Positions 12,709 through 24,102 of a DNA stretch of 64,000 nucleotides are shown one piece after another. The translations under genes were made by a program, and so were the position numbers. The first letter of the stretch is position 1; the number at the start of each line of letters is the position of its first letter. The DNA is from Elymus sibiricus (taxonomy: Eukaryota > Streptophyta > Magnoliopsida > Poales > Poaceae), in the NCBI GenBank assembly GCA_039707655.1, contig CM077665.1:83267954-83331953 (forward strand), read 5' to 3'. The notes beneath the pieces are model-generated. The model did no database searches. It saw only the letters and a list, made by a program, of their open reading frames with translations, and was not told the origin of the DNA.

Positions 12709-12913
12709 TTTATATAGCCGTTGTATAAGTCCCGGTTGGTGGCTAGCACCGGGACTAAAGGGGTCAGACGAACCAGGACTGGTTCCTGCCGAGGCCCGGC
12801 CGGTGCCCTGGCCTCATGAACCGGGACTGATGCATCCATTAGTCCCGGTTCATAACACGACCGGGACTAATGCAATATTCTGGCCCGTTTCAAAGCCCTG
12901 TTTTCTACTAGTG
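12709..12913 (-). promoter_or_regulatory. CACTA A right terminus and transposase promoter
   Basis: The terminal inverted repeat ends at 12913. Inside it are inverted CCGGGACTAA repeats, then a TATA box (TATATAAA on the minus strand, 12709-12716). The leader runs to a 5' intron whose acceptor precedes the ATG at 11986. The same layout occurs at the left end of CACTA B. Confidence 0.75.
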
Positions 12914-13364
12914 GCCTAGCGGCCAACCACACATGTCCTGCGCATTTGTATGTTCTTCTAGCTTTTCTTGCACGTGTTGTTCAGTTAAGGGTTTCCACTA
13001 CAGTAAAGCTTTGTCCGCTGTTTCTGAACCATTATGGTCCAGAAAGCAAATTTTAAATTAGTCCAACGAGGTTGTTCATGTTGCATGTACTATAACTTTT
13101 ACACCATGTGACACCTTAATTGAACGATTTTGATTTGGTTTGCAAGCCACAGATTTGTTGTAGAGGTTCTAAGTGGAATTGCAGTCTAAGGCGGCCGACA
13201 GAAACAAGCCTGCTAGTGCCATGGAAGTTTGTTAGTTTACATTTCACGTGTTCTGTATGTCTGATGTAGTTGTTGATTCCACATGGTCTGGGACCAACCA
13301 GGCGTTCAATACATCACAGTGGTCATTCAAGAGTTTTTATCGGTTAGGTTAAAAATCTGATGTT

Positions 13365-13561
13365 AGATTTTAGGGGTGGCAAATTGATTTTTTGTTATGA
13401 TAATATATGTTGTATTGAGGATGGAAATATCTTTTGGCAAGCACAACAAATGCTAGCAAAGAATTGAGCATTGGCGAATTTTGTCGTGCTTGCTAAAGGA
13501 AATTACCATGCTTTCGGCAACATAATTTACCCTAAAAACATTTGATTTCCCACCCCTAAAA
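13365..13561. mobile_element. Foldback MITE, 197 bp, with 10-bp direct repeat
   Basis: The two halves are inverse complements along nearly their whole length (TTTTAGGGGTGG end; inner GGCAAGCACAACAAA arm). ATCTGATGTT flanks it directly at 13355-13364 and 13562-13571. A direct repeat of 8-10 bp suggests hAT- or Mutator-type origin. No coding capacity. Confidence 0.7.
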
Positions 13562-15189
13562 ATCTGATGTTCGTTGCATATTGAAATACTTTTTTATGCT
13601 TGTCTGACATGACTCATTTTGCAACCTTAATCTTTGATTTCTAGCATGACAATTGGATGCAGTTTATAATACTATTGACTCGAAGAGCAAAAGAGTGTAA
13701 AAATACCAGTGCGGATAAATATTTTGAAAAGGTGGAATGGCCTAGTGATTGTTAGGGGAACTGGTTAATGGTTAATCCTTTTTCTTAATTGCTATGAAGT
13801 GATGAATCATGAAAAACTTTTGTTCTTCTAATTATACAGAGTGTTGTTTGTATGTCACCGTGTAGAGCAAAATAGTCATGCGTTTATCACACGTTTGAAA
13901 AAATAAAAGAATGCACATTTATCACACGTTTAATGGATGTTCATTAACTAACGTGAGAGATAATTACCAGTCCATGTTTTTGTTGACCGGATCAAAAGAA
14001 AACACACTTCAAATAATGTGAAGTTCAAACGAGGCGAAGTGGTTATATTAAGAAGTTTTGAGGTTACTGAAAATAGAGCCCATGTTTGTTGACAAGAAAC
14101 TATTCTAAATCTTGATTGATGCATATTGAAAGAATACTATTCTTGTATTTTGAGCCGAGTAACAATTGGATATGCCATTTTTGTTGTGAGATATTTAAAT
14201 GTTTGCAGCGTGTAAAATTAAATAATTCTCTATACGTTCTTTCTCCGAGTTCATATTCATTTACTGCAATGCCTTTTTCGTCGTTTTTGTCATGGCATGT
14301 GCTTCCTTGAGTAGCGATTTGAAGTATATAATGCCGTTGAGACATATGCTTGTTTTAAGGCTGATTAGGATCTATCTTCGTCATACACCTTTTTGTTAGG
14401 TTGATTAAGGTCAATTTTCGTCCTACAATATTGTGGTATGCATTGGGATGTACGTAGCATTGCACTTTTTTCTAGGCAAGCCCATCACCGCTCTCTTTAT
14501 TGGTATCAAATAATAATTATTTTTTTATGAGATTACATCCAAGAAAGCTAGGGTTTCATCAAACCAATTATAATGATTTTTATAATAAGCATATAATATA
14601 GCTAATTCATGCATCATATCATTCGCTTCTCTTCGTTAAGTGCTCCAATTTGACCTTTCCATTGATCTTCAAACATAACCCACCTTAAGAATTAGAGTAG
14701 TCGATGAAAAGGTGAGATGCGAAAAGAGAAACTTTAATGATTTTTGTAACATACTTGAGGCATTTCCCCCCTTCTGCCCGTAGCAACACACAGGCATTGT
14801 CCCAGTCCTTGTAAATGGATGGCCATGTGACTACAATTTAGGAGACTAAGTTTTACAATTAAAGTAGTCAAATACTACGGATTAGAAAACCAAATTCATG
14901 TTAGCATGATTTTTTGAAAATCAATATAGTGATGCCATTTCCTCTAACCAATGAAATATTTTCTACAAATAATGTTGGTCAAACTTTCGAGAGCTAATTG
15001 GCTACATGGCCTTCAAGACCATGTCTAGCTATTTACAAACGAAGAGGATACACAATTTAATCAATGTAACCACAAGTCGGTAGGTATGCGAATAATAAAT
15101 CTTGCCATTCTTTGGAATTGCTGATTGGGGTTAACTAATAAAACGAATTGGAAGTTTACACTACAATAACTAGCAATCAACCCCCCCCC

Positions 15190-15835
15190 CAACATCGTCG
15201 GGTTATGTGATATGGGTGTTGTCCTCGATTAGTCGTCTTGACTGTGCATGGTTTGTCAGTACCCTCGGTAGGGTCGGAAGTCTTAGATCGAAGGCCACGC
15301 AAGAGTTTTACCCAAGTTCGGGCCTCCGGTAGGAGAAATACACCACACCGTACTTGTTACTGTTATTCATGGTGGGTGTATCTCGTGCGAGAGATTGCGA
15401 TGATGTAGAGAATGCTACCAAGATTCTAATTTATGAAAATAGATGGAGATGAGCGTCCTCCTGCCCCCACCTTATATACACGGTGGGGGGCCTAGGGTTT
15501 TACAAGCAGGGAGATGCAATCTAGCCCAACGCCAGCTTAGACTTAAGGGCCAAGATGATTCCTAGACGCCCATCCATTCTCCGAGGCTGCTTCCTCTTGT
15601 TAGGCACATGGTGGGTCTCCAGGGCCCTTGGGTAGGCCTGCTGCCGAGCTCCTGGTGGACGAGCCACCCCCGATGTAGTACACTGCCACATCTTTTGTCC
15701 TTCCTCTCTGACCGACCTCCCTTGAAGTCGCGGGATGGCGATGCCAATCAAATATCTTGTGGAAAATGGCGGTCGTAAAAGGTTTGGAGGCAATGCAAGG
15801 TACCACTGTGGTCAGTGACATAGATCAATTATGTA
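15190..15835 (-). mobile_element. Probable LTR fragment (Gypsy-like), minus strand
   Basis: Read on the minus strand, a TATA box (GTATATAAGG near 15470) is followed downstream by the CGGAGGCCCGAACTTGGG phrase near 15315, a combination common in Triticeae Gypsy LTRs. Ends, partner LTR and coding region are absent. An alternative is a promoter of an unrecognised gene. Confidence 0.4.
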
Positions 15836-17061
15836 GGTGGCGAGTTGTAGGCGGTGCTTGGATGCAACTCTGTAGTGTTGACTAGTGGCACATAAATTCT
15901 TGGGTTGTCCCGAATCCCGCAGCATGGCAGGCCTAAACTGGTTTCATCTACAGACCTTTGATGACGAAAGTCTGGCATAGGTTTAGTAGCAAAGCACAAT
16001 ATCGCATGAGATGTTCCTCCTAGTCTAGAACTTTGTTGTCAGGAAAGTGGTGGCATTACTGTGAGCGTCGAAGTGAATCTCGTGTGTGGCTACTCCGACC
16101 CCAACTGCTCGAACCGACCATCATGGCGGAACGTGCCTGCAACGGACCTCGTCAGCATCATACATGTCCAATGGTCTTCTACTAGGGCGAGGACGACGGA
16201 GCAAGATGCAGTGTGTGGTGTTGTCATATGATGCAGATTGGCTATTAGCTAATATTTGTGAGGAGGGGCTGCCGGAGCGACCCAAGTTCGATATGTTGGT
16301 GGTTCCTGCCTTCCTCTCGTCTATGTCAAGGATGTCATGATGAGCTTTAGTCGCTCCATGCCTTTTGTGGTAGGCGGATCATGGCTCAACAACCTACTTA
16401 TGCGGGTGTGGTTACTCATGTTAGTGCCCAATGACATCAAGTGTTGGGACTAGACATACCGACCTACTAAAGGCAACCCTAATTGTAACCTTAGGGCTAC
16501 ACGGTACACTACTGGGAAAAGACTTATAAGGGACCTATAATGAGTGGCGGGTGTTGCCTAGCACCTGCCACAACTATTTTTTAAAAGTAGCAATGGAGGG
16601 TAAGATTATTTGCCTGTCATTGGTTTGCCTGCAATAGTGTCAGGCGTAAATTAGAACCCGCCACTCCTAAACTCTTCCAAATTTCTTCGCAGGAGAAAAA
16701 CAGTAATGGCGGCTCTCGTACAGTGCCCGCCACAGATGTCTGGCTATGCAGTGGCGGGCAATGAACTTCCCTTGCCACAACAAAATTTAGGCAACCATCA
16801 CCCAAAATTTTCAAAGATTCCAAGTTTCCTGTGGTGGGTCCTGCTGGCCGCCAGCCACAAATAGTTTTAAGTCTGAAAATCCCTTTCAACCTTCGTTTGG
16901 ATGCTATTTGAGTATGTGGCTTTGGTGGTGTGTTTTAGTCATAGAAAAAGTTGTTTTTTCACAAGATTATTATAAAAATATTTGTTTGTGTAAGGCGACG
17001 GCTTCCACTATAAATCATGAAACTTTGGGGAAGAGTGTTCGGTTTCTACAAGAGGTACATC

Positions 17062-17368
17062 CACTAGTAGAAAATAGAGCTTTGCAACGAGCCAGAATAT
17101 TGCATTAGTCCCGGTTGTGTTACGAACCGGGACTAATGGGTGCATCAGTCCCGGTTCGTGAGGCCAGGGCGTCGGCCGGGCCTCTACGGGAACCAGTCCC
17201 GGTTCGTATGACCCCTTTAGTCCCGGTTCCAGACGCGAACCGGGACTAAAGGGCCTCGCTCCTGGCCGAGCCCCTTTAGTCCCGGTTGGTGGCTGGAACC
17301 GGGACTAAAGAGGCACCTTTAGTCCCGGTGCTTGCCACCAACTGGGACTTATACAACGCCTATATATA
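17062..17368 (+). promoter_or_regulatory. CACTA B left terminus and transposase promoter
   Basis: The terminal repeat is followed by at least six inverted CCGGGACTAA/TTAGTCCCGG motifs (17100-17345), then a TATA box at 17361-17368. The leader contains a probable intron with donor GT at 17824 and acceptor AG ending at 18089, directly before the ATG at 18090. Confidence 0.75.
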
Positions 17369-18089
17369 TGCTCGCCCCTGTAGCTCACTCATCTGTTTTT
17401 TGGCCGGGCGGCGTTTGGGAGGTGTGTTGCTCTCTGTTCTCACCTCCTATGCACATGAGGTGTTCGATGAAATTCCGCAGCCACACTTAAGTTTTCTCCT
17501 CTCCAAGCTCGACCTCCAAGCTACATTTTCCCTAAGATTTTTTTAGGTTTGGCGGTGCTCCAACTACACAAGTGTTCTAAAAGGTTAACGACTTCATCGT
17601 TTTATCTCTCACTGCTAGTTTAGATTATTTCAAATGCTCTAGAAGTAGAGTGTAGTTTGTGGGTTTTAGTGGAGGAGTGTATGTGGGAGTTCTTTTGATT
17701 TAGACGCACAATTAGAGCTGAAATTAACTTCTTAGAGTCTGCACATGTGTAGGGTGCCGTCCCCGTCCCCCGTCCTCACCGCCGTCGATCGCCCGCGCCG
17801 ATCTCGTCGTCGGCACCACCGTGGTGAGCCTCTTGTTCTTATCTTCTTTTTAAAAGAAAAAAAATTCTTACTTGTATGATTTAGTTAGATACTTGTATAA
17901 TTTTCTTACTTGTATGTTGTTCTATGAGAACTATGTATGAACTTTATGTATTTATTTTTCAGTAATAACATTTGATCATTACTGTACTTTGGTTTTAATG
18001 TGATGATGAACTTGTATTAATTTGATCACTTCTCTATTCATGATGTTCTGTAATGGTTTTTGATACATTTAATTATATAATGCACGCAG

Positions 18090-18194
18090 ATGAACCGGCA
18101 ATGGATGTACGGTGACCGACGCACCTCCGAGTACATTGAGGGCCTGCATAAATTTCTCGAAGTGGCTGAGGCAAACAAGCAGAATGGTTTTATG
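18090..18194 (+). pseudogene. CACTA B transposase, 5' exon fragment cut by copia insertion
   Basis: The first 35 codons of the TNP2-type transposase (MNRQWMYGDRR... to NGFM) follow the intron acceptor at 18089. The frame stops where the copia LTR begins at 18195. The copia target site TTATG (18190-18194) is repeated at 27258-27262, where the exon resumes. Confidence 0.9.
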
Positions 18195-20068
18195 TGTTGG
18201 GGAACGTTGCATGGGAAACAAAAATTTTCCTGCGCACACACAAGATCTATCCATGGTGATGAGCATCTACGAGAGGGAGAGTGGATCTACATACCCTTGT
18301 AGATCGCTAAGCGGAAGCGTTAAGTAACGCGGTTGATGTAGTCGAACGTCTCCGCGATCCAAATCGCAAGTCGTCCCTCGATCCAAGCACGATCCAGCGC
18401 CGAACGGACGGCACCTCCACGTTCAACACACGTACGGCTTGATGACGATCTCCGCCTTCTTGATCCAGCAAGAGGGAGCGGAGAAGAAGAAGAGTTCCAG
18501 CAGCACGACGGCGTGGTGGTGTTGATGAAGAACTATTTCAGCAGGGCTTCGCCTAAGCACTACTGAAATTATGACGTACGAGGAACTAGAGGTTGCCGGC
18601 ACACGGCTTGGGGCAATCTAATGTCTCCCGTGTGCTAGCCCTGCCCCTCTATTTATATGTTGAGCCTTGGGGTCTAAACTTGGAGTAAAAACCTCCTCCA
18701 GGTCGGTTTTGCCCGCACAAGGTCGGTTTGGCCCGCAGGGAAAGAGTCCAACTCGGATCCCTGCAGTACCGCGCACAAGCGGTAGTACCGCTTACGATAA
18801 GCGGTAGTACCGCTTAACCAGCTTAAGCGGTAGTACCGCTGACTATAAGCGGTAGTACCGCTTGACCAGCTTAAGCGGTAGTACCGCTGACACAGTAGCG
18901 GTAGTACCGCTTAACCAGCTTAAGGCAGTAGCAAAACTTCCTTTTGCATTTTCCAATACCTCGTGGGCTTTATCCCTTTGGCCCATAGAAAGTGTTGCTG
19001 CACCCGAACACTTCGGTAAACATCCGGAACCCCTTTCCGGTGAATTCCGGAACCCTTCCGGTAACCAAAAACACTATTATCACATATATCAATTTTTACC
19101 TCCGGACTATTCCGGAGATCCTCGTCATGTCCGGGATCTTATCCGGGACTCCGAACAACTTTCGGTCACCAACAAAATAACTCAACTATACTAATCGTCA
19201 CCAAACGTTAAGTGTGTAGACCCTGCGGGTTCGAGAACCATGTAGACATGACCGAGACACCTCTACGGTCAATAACCAATAGCGGGACCTGGATGCCCAT
19301 ATTGGCTCCTACATATTCTACGAAGATCTTTATCGTTTGAACCTCTATGTCAAGGATTCAGTTAATCCCGTATGCTGTTCCTTTTGTTCTTCGGTATGTT
19401 ACGTGCCCGAGATTCGATCGTCGGTATCTCTATACCTAGTTCAATCTCGTTACCGGCAAGTCTCTTTACTCGTTCCGTAATACAAGATCTCGTGGCTAAC
19501 ACTTTAGTCACATTGCTTGCAAGGCTCATTGTGATGTTGTATTACCGAGTGGGCCCTGAGATACCTCTCCGTCACACGGAGTAACAAATCCCAGTCTTGA
19601 TCCATGCCAACCCAACAGACACCCTCGGAGATACCTGTAGAGCACCTTTATAGTCACCCAGTTACGTTGCGACGTTTGATACACACAAGGTATTCCTCTG
19701 GTGTTAGTGAGTTGCATGATCTCATGGTCATAGGAACAGATACTTGACATGCAGAAAACAATAGCAATAAACTGATACGATCATATGCTACGTTCGTAGT
19801 TTGGGTCTTGTCCATCACATCATTCTCCTAATGATGTGATCCCGTTATCAAATGACATCTCATGTCAATGGCTAGGAAACCTTAACCATCTTTGATCAAC
19901 GAGCTAGTCAACTAGAGGCTTACTAGGGACACAGTGTTGTCTATGTACCCACACATGTATTTGAGTTTCCAATCAATACAAGTATAGCATGGATAATAAA
20001 CGATTATCATGAACAAGGAAATATAATAATAACTAATTTATTATTGCCTCTAGGGCATATTTCCAACA
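18195..20068 (-). repeat. 3' LTR of the intact copia element
   Basis: It begins and ends with TG...CA in element sense and pairs with 25384-27257. Short open frames inside it (for example 18862-19194) occur identically in the other LTR and are not genes. It contains the palindromic array at 18779-18910. Confidence 0.95.
18779..18910. repeat. Six copies of palindromic GCGGTAGTACCGC in the LTR
   Basis: Six copies of GCGGTAGTACCGC are spaced by 9-12 bases, often with the linker TTGACCAGCTTAA or TTAACCAGCTTAA. The same array lies in the other LTR at 25968-26099. Each copy is a 6+1+6 inverted repeat. Spacing and LTR position argue against CRISPR. Confidence 0.9.
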
Positions 20069-20085
20069 GTCTCCCACTTGCACTA
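20069..20085 (-). promoter_or_regulatory. Polypurine tract of the intact copia element
   Basis: In element sense the bases directly before the 3' LTR read GTGCAAGTGGGAGAC, a purine-rich primer for plus-strand DNA synthesis. Copia E has the same tract at about 57544-57560. Confidence 0.75.
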
Positions 20086-20118
20086 GAGTCAATAATCTAG
20101 TTCACATCACTATGTGAT

Positions 20119-23100
20119 TTACATTGTAATGAATCGAACACCCATGCAGTTCTGGTGTTGTTCATGTTTAGGCCTTGGAAGAGGTTTAGTCATCGGATCT
20201 GCAACATTCAGATCCGTGTGTACTTTGCAAATATTTATGTCGTCCTCCTTGATGTAATCGCGGATGGAATTGAAGCGTCGCTTTATGTGTCTGGTCCTCT
20301 TGTGCAATCTTGGTTCCTTGGCTAGAGCAATGGCACCAGTGTTATCACAAAACAGAGTCATTGGGTTAAGCGCACTAGGCACTACTCCAAGATCTGTCAT
20401 GAACTCCTTCATCCAGACACCTTCCTTCGCCGCCTCCGAGGCTGCGATGTACTCCGCTTCGCATGTAGAATCAGCTACCACGCTTTGCTTGGAACTGCAC
20501 CAGCTAACCGCACCCCCATTAAGAATAAATACGTATCCGGTTTGAGACTTAGAGTCATCCGGATCAGTGTCAAAGCTTGCATCGACGTAACCCTTTACGA
20601 CGAGCTCTTGATCACCTCCATAAACGAGAAACATGTCCTTAGTCCTTTTCAGGTACTTCAGGATATTCTTGACCGCCGTCCAGTGTTCCATTCCTGGATC
20701 ACTTTGAAACCTTCCGACCATACTTATGGCAAGGCTAACATCGGGTCTTGTGCACAGCATTGCATACATAATAGAGCCTATGGCTGAAGCATAGGGGATG
20801 ACACTCATCTTTTCTCTATCTTCTGCAGTCACTGGGCATTGAGTCTTACTCAACTTCACACCTTGCAAAACAGGCAAGAACCCCTTCTTGGACTGATCCA
20901 TTTTGAACTTCTTCAAAATCTTATCAAGGTATGTGCTTTGTGAAAGTCCTATTAAGCGTCTTGATCTATCTCTATAGATCTTGATGCCTAATATGAAAGC
21001 AGCTTCTCCTAGGTCCTTCATTGAAAAACTCTTGTTCAAATATTCCTTCACGCTTTCCAACATTTCTATATTGTTTCCAATCAGCAATATGTCATCCACA
21101 TATAATATTAGAAACGCTATAGAGCTCCCACTCACTTTCTTGTAAATACAAGCTTCTCCGTAAACTTGTATAAACTCGAACGCTTTGATCACTTCATCAA
21201 AGCGAAGATTCCAACTCCGAGATGCTTGCACCAGTCCATAAATGGATCGCTGGAGTTTGCAAACTTTGTCAGCATTTTCTGGATCGACAAAACCTTCTGG
21301 TTGCATCATATACAACTCTTCCTTAAGGAAACCATTAAGGAATGCTGTTTTGACATCCATCTGCCAAATTTCATAATCGAAAAAGGCAGCTATTGCTAAC
21401 ATGATTCTGACGGACTTAAGCATCGCTACGGGTGAGAAGGTCTCATCGTAGTCAACTCCTTGAACTTGTGAAAAACCTTTTGCCACAAGTCGAGCTTTAT
21501 AGACGGTGACATTACCGTCCGCGTCCGTCTTCCTCTTAAAGATCCATTTGTTCTGAATGGCCTTACGCCCTTCAGGTAATACTTCCAAAGTCCATACTTT
21601 GTTTTCATACATGGATCCCATCTCGGATTTCATGGCCTCTAACCACTTCTCGGAATCCGGGCCCATCATCGCTTCTCCATAGCTCGTAGGTTCATCGTTG
21701 TCTAACAACATGACCTCTAAGACAGGGTTGCCGTACCACTCGGGAGCAGTACGCGTCCTTGTCGACCTACGAGGTTCGATAGTAACTTTATCCAAAGCTT
21801 CATGATCATCATCATTAACTTCCTCTTCAGCTAATGTAGGCTCCACAGAAACAACTTTCTGCACTGCGCTACTCTCAGGTTGAAGTAAAGGTTCAACAAC
21901 CTCATCAAGTTCTATCTTCCTCCCACTCAATTCTTTCGAGAGAAACTCTTTCTCAAGAAATGTTCCGTTTTTAGCGACAAACACTTTGCCTTCGGATCTG
22001 AGATAGAAGGTATACCCAACTGTCTCTTTTGGGTATCCTATGAAGACGCATTTCTCCGCTTTGGGTTCCAGCTTTTCAGGCTGAAGCTTTTTGACATAAG
22101 CATCACATCCCCAAATTTTAAGAAACGACAGCTTTGGCTTCTTGCCAAACCAAAGTTCATATGGCGTTGTCTCAACGGATTTCGATGGTGCCCTATTTAA
22201 AGTGAATGCAGCTGTCTCTAATGCATAACCCCAAAACGATAGTGGCAAATCGGCAAGAGACATCATAGATCGCACCATATCCAATAAAGTTCGATTACGA
22301 CGTTCGGACACACCATTACGCTGTGGTGTTCCAGGCGGTGTCAGTTGTGAAACAATTCCACATTGTCTTAAGTGACTGCCAAACTCATAACTCAGATATT
22401 CTCCTCCTCGATCAGATCGTAGGAATTTAATCTTCTTGTTACGATGATTCTCAACTTCACTCTGAAATTGTTTGAACTTTTCAAACGTTTCAGACTTGTG
22501 TTTCATTAAGTAAATATACCCATATCTACTTAAGTCATCAGTGAAGGTGAGAAAGTAAGGATAACCACCGCGCGCCTCAATGCTCATTGGACCGCACACA
22601 TCAGTATGTATGATTTCCAATAAGTCACTTGCCCGTTCCATTGTTCCAGAGAACGGCGTTTTAGTCATCTTGCCCAAGAGGCATGGCTCACATGTGTCAA
22701 GTGATTCAAAATCAAGTGACTCCAAAAGTCCATCAGCATGGAGCTTCCTCATGCGTTTTACGCCAATATGACCTAAACGGCAGTGCCACAAGAAAGTGGT
22801 ATTATCATTATCAATCCTACATCTTTTGGCATCAATGTTATGAACATGTGTATCATTACTATCGAGATTCAATAAGAATAAACCGCTTACATTGGGTGCA
22901 TGACCATAAATGATATTACCCATATAAATAGAACAACCATTATTCTCTGATTTAAATGAGTAACCGTCTCGCAATAAACAAGATCCAGATATAATGTTCA
23001 TGCTTAACGCAGGCACCAAATAACACTTATTTAGGTTCATCACTAATCCCGACGGTAATCGAAGAGCGAGCGTGCCGACGGCGATCACATCAACCTTGGA

Positions 23101-24102
23101 ACCATTTCCCACGCGCATCGTCACTTCGTCCTTCGCCAGCCTCCGTCTATTCCGCAGTTCCTGTTTAGAGTTGCAAATATGAGCAACTGCACCGGTATCA
23201 AATACCCAGGCACTACAACGAGGGTTGGTAAGGAACATATCAATAACATGTATATCATATATACCTTGTTTGTTGTTGGCCGCCTTCTTGTCAGCCAAAT
23301 ACTTGGGGCAGTTCCGCTTCCAGTGTCCAGTTCTCTTGCAATGAAAGCACTCAGTTTCTGGTTTGGGTTCAGCCTTGGGTTTCTTCACAGGAGCAGCAAC
23401 TGCTTTGCCACCCTTCTTAGATTTACCCTTCTTACCCTTGCCATTTTTCTTGAAACTAGTGGTTTTATTGACCATCAACACTTGATGCTCCTTCTGAATT
23501 TCAGACTCAGCGGCTTTCAGCATCGCAAACAGCTCGGCGACTGACTTGTTCATCCCGTGCATGTTATAGTTCAACACGAAGCTCTTGTAGCTAGGTGGCA
23601 ATGATTGAAGAACTCTGTCAGTGATAGCCTCTGGCGGAAGGGGCATCCCCAATTCAGCCAGACGGGTGGAGTACCCAGACATTCTGAGCACGTGATCACT
23701 GATAGACCCGTTCTCCTCCATCTTGCAAGTATAGAACTTATCGGAGATCTCATATCTCTCGATCCGGGCATTCTTCTGAAAGATAAACTTTAACTCCTGG
23801 AACATCTCATATGCTCCATGACGTTCAAAACATCTTTGAAGTCCCGGTTCTAAGCCATACAACATTGCACATTGAACTATTGAGTAATCATCAGAACGAG
23901 CCTGCCAGGCGTTCACAACGTCTAGAGACTCAACTGGAGCGGGTGGATCACCAAGCGGTGCATCAAGGACATAAGCCTTCTGGGAAGCCGTAAGGATAAT
24001 CCTTAGATTACGGGCCCAGTCCACAAAGTTACTTCCATCATCTTTCAACTTAGCTTTCTCTAGGAACGCATTAAAATTCAGGGGTGCTACTGCGCGAGCC
24101 AT
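20119..24102 (-). CDS. Copia Gag-Pol polyprotein, uninterrupted (1327 aa)
   Basis: A single open frame encodes all domains in Ty1/copia order. Gag comes first, with a CCHC zinc knuckle (CFHCKRTGHWKRNC) near residue 251. The aspartic protease has DTGA near residue 300. The integrase has an H-H-C-C region (LWHCRLGHIG) near 435 and catalytic segments IIHTDVCGP near 495, TFTDDLSRYG near 513 and a conserved glutamate near 597. Reverse transcriptase has WIFKRK near 855 and YVDD near 1004. RNase H has YVDASFDTD and CEAEYIAASEA near 1180-1235. Length is typical. The start chosen is the first ATG; the degraded copy in element E aligns from the same codon. Nothing is visibly missing, so the element may be autonomous except for its altered primer site. 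Confidence 0.95.
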   Translation of the reverse strand: MARAVAPLNFNAFLEKAKLKDDGSNFVDWARNLRIILTASQKAYVLDAPLGDPPAPVESLDVVNAWQARSDDYSIVQCAMLYGLEPGLQRCFERHGAYEMFQELKFIFQKNARIERYEISDKFYTCKMEENGSISDHVLRMSGYSTRLAELGMPLPPEAITDRVLQSLPPSYKSFVLNYNMHGMNKSVAELFAMLKAAESEIQKEHQVLMVNKTTSFKKNGKGKKGKSKKGGKAVAAPVKKPKAEPKPETECFHCKRTGHWKRNCPKYLADKKAANNKQGIYDIHVIDMFLTNPRCSAWVFDTGAVAHICNSKQELRNRRRLAKDEVTMRVGNGSKVDVIAVGTLALRLPSGLVMNLNKCYLVPALSMNIISGSCLLRDGYSFKSENNGCSIYMGNIIYGHAPNVSGLFLLNLDSNDTHVHNIDAKRCRIDNDNTTFLWHCRLGHIGVKRMRKLHADGLLESLDFESLDTCEPCLLGKMTKTPFSGTMERASDLLEIIHTDVCGPMSIEARGGYPYFLTFTDDLSRYGYIYLMKHKSETFEKFKQFQSEVENHRNKKIKFLRSDRGGEYLSYEFGSHLRQCGIVSQLTPPGTPQRNGVSERRNRTLLDMVRSMMSLADLPLSFWGYALETAAFTLNRAPSKSVETTPYELWFGKKPKLSFLKIWGCDAYVKKLQPEKLEPKAEKCVFIGYPKETVGYTFYLRSEGKVFVAKNGTFLEKEFLSKELSGRKIELDEVVEPLLQPESSAVQKVVSVEPTLAEEEVNDDDHEALDKVTIEPRRSTRTRTAPEWYGNPVLEVMLLDNDEPTSYGEAMMGPDSEKWLEAMKSEMGSMYENKVWTLEVLPEGRKAIQNKWIFKRKTDADGNVTVYKARLVAKGFSQVQGVDYDETFSPVAMLKSVRIMLAIAAFFDYEIWQMDVKTAFLNGFLKEELYMMQPEGFVDPENADKVCKLQRSIYGLVQASRSWNLRFDEVIKAFEFIQVYGEACIYKKVSGSSIAFLILYVDDILLIGNNIEMLESVKEYLNKSFSMKDLGEAAFILGIKIYRDRSRRLIGLSQSTYLDKILKKFKMDQSKKGFLPVLQGVKLSKTQCPVTAEDREKMSVIPYASAIGSIMYAMLCTRPDVSLAISMVGRFQSDPGMEHWTAVKNILKYLKRTKDMFLVYGGDQELVVKGYVDASFDTDPDDSKSQTGYVFILNGGAVSWCSSKQSVVADSTCEAEYIAASEAAKEGVWMKEFMTDLGVVPSALNPMTLFCDNTGAIALAKEPRLHKRTRHIKRRFNSIRDYIKEDDINICKVHTDLNVADPMTKPLPRPKHEQHQNCMGVRFITM

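Larger units (their letters stand above)
3860..12913 (-). mobile_element. CACTA transposon A (complete ends, about 9.05 kb)
   Basis: The left end reads CACTAGTAGAAAACAGGGC and the right end is its inverse. The 3-bp target duplication GCC lies at 3857-3859 and 12914-12916. Subterminal arrays of CCGGGACTAAAG-type repeats lie inside both ends. On the minus strand it holds a broken TNP2 transposase (8676-11986), a small ORF (5856-6257) and a four-exon gene with a stop codon (4480-5635). It is the same family as element B at 17062-35514 but in the opposite orientation. Confidence 0.95.
12917..16503. other. Region between the inverted CACTA elements, no gene recognised
   Basis: Reading frames are short and without family motifs. 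The stretch holds a foldback MITE at 13365-13561, a run of ten C at 15181-15190 and an LTR-like fragment from about 15190. The rest (13572-15180 and 15836-16503) I cannot assign. Confidence 0.4.

Noticed and set aside
15181..15190. Run of ten C as an end of a transposon or regulatory tract
   Set aside because: There is no inverted partner or target duplication, and homopolymers of this size are common and error-prone.
18779..18910. CRISPR-like array of palindromic repeats
   Set aside because: The 13-base repeats with 9-12 base, mostly repeated linkers lie inside an LTR and recur in the partner LTR of a plant retrotransposon.
18862..19194. 110-residue open frame in the copia LTR
   Set aside because: The same frame occurs in the other LTR (26051-26383), lies in non-coding LTR sequence and lacks any known domain.
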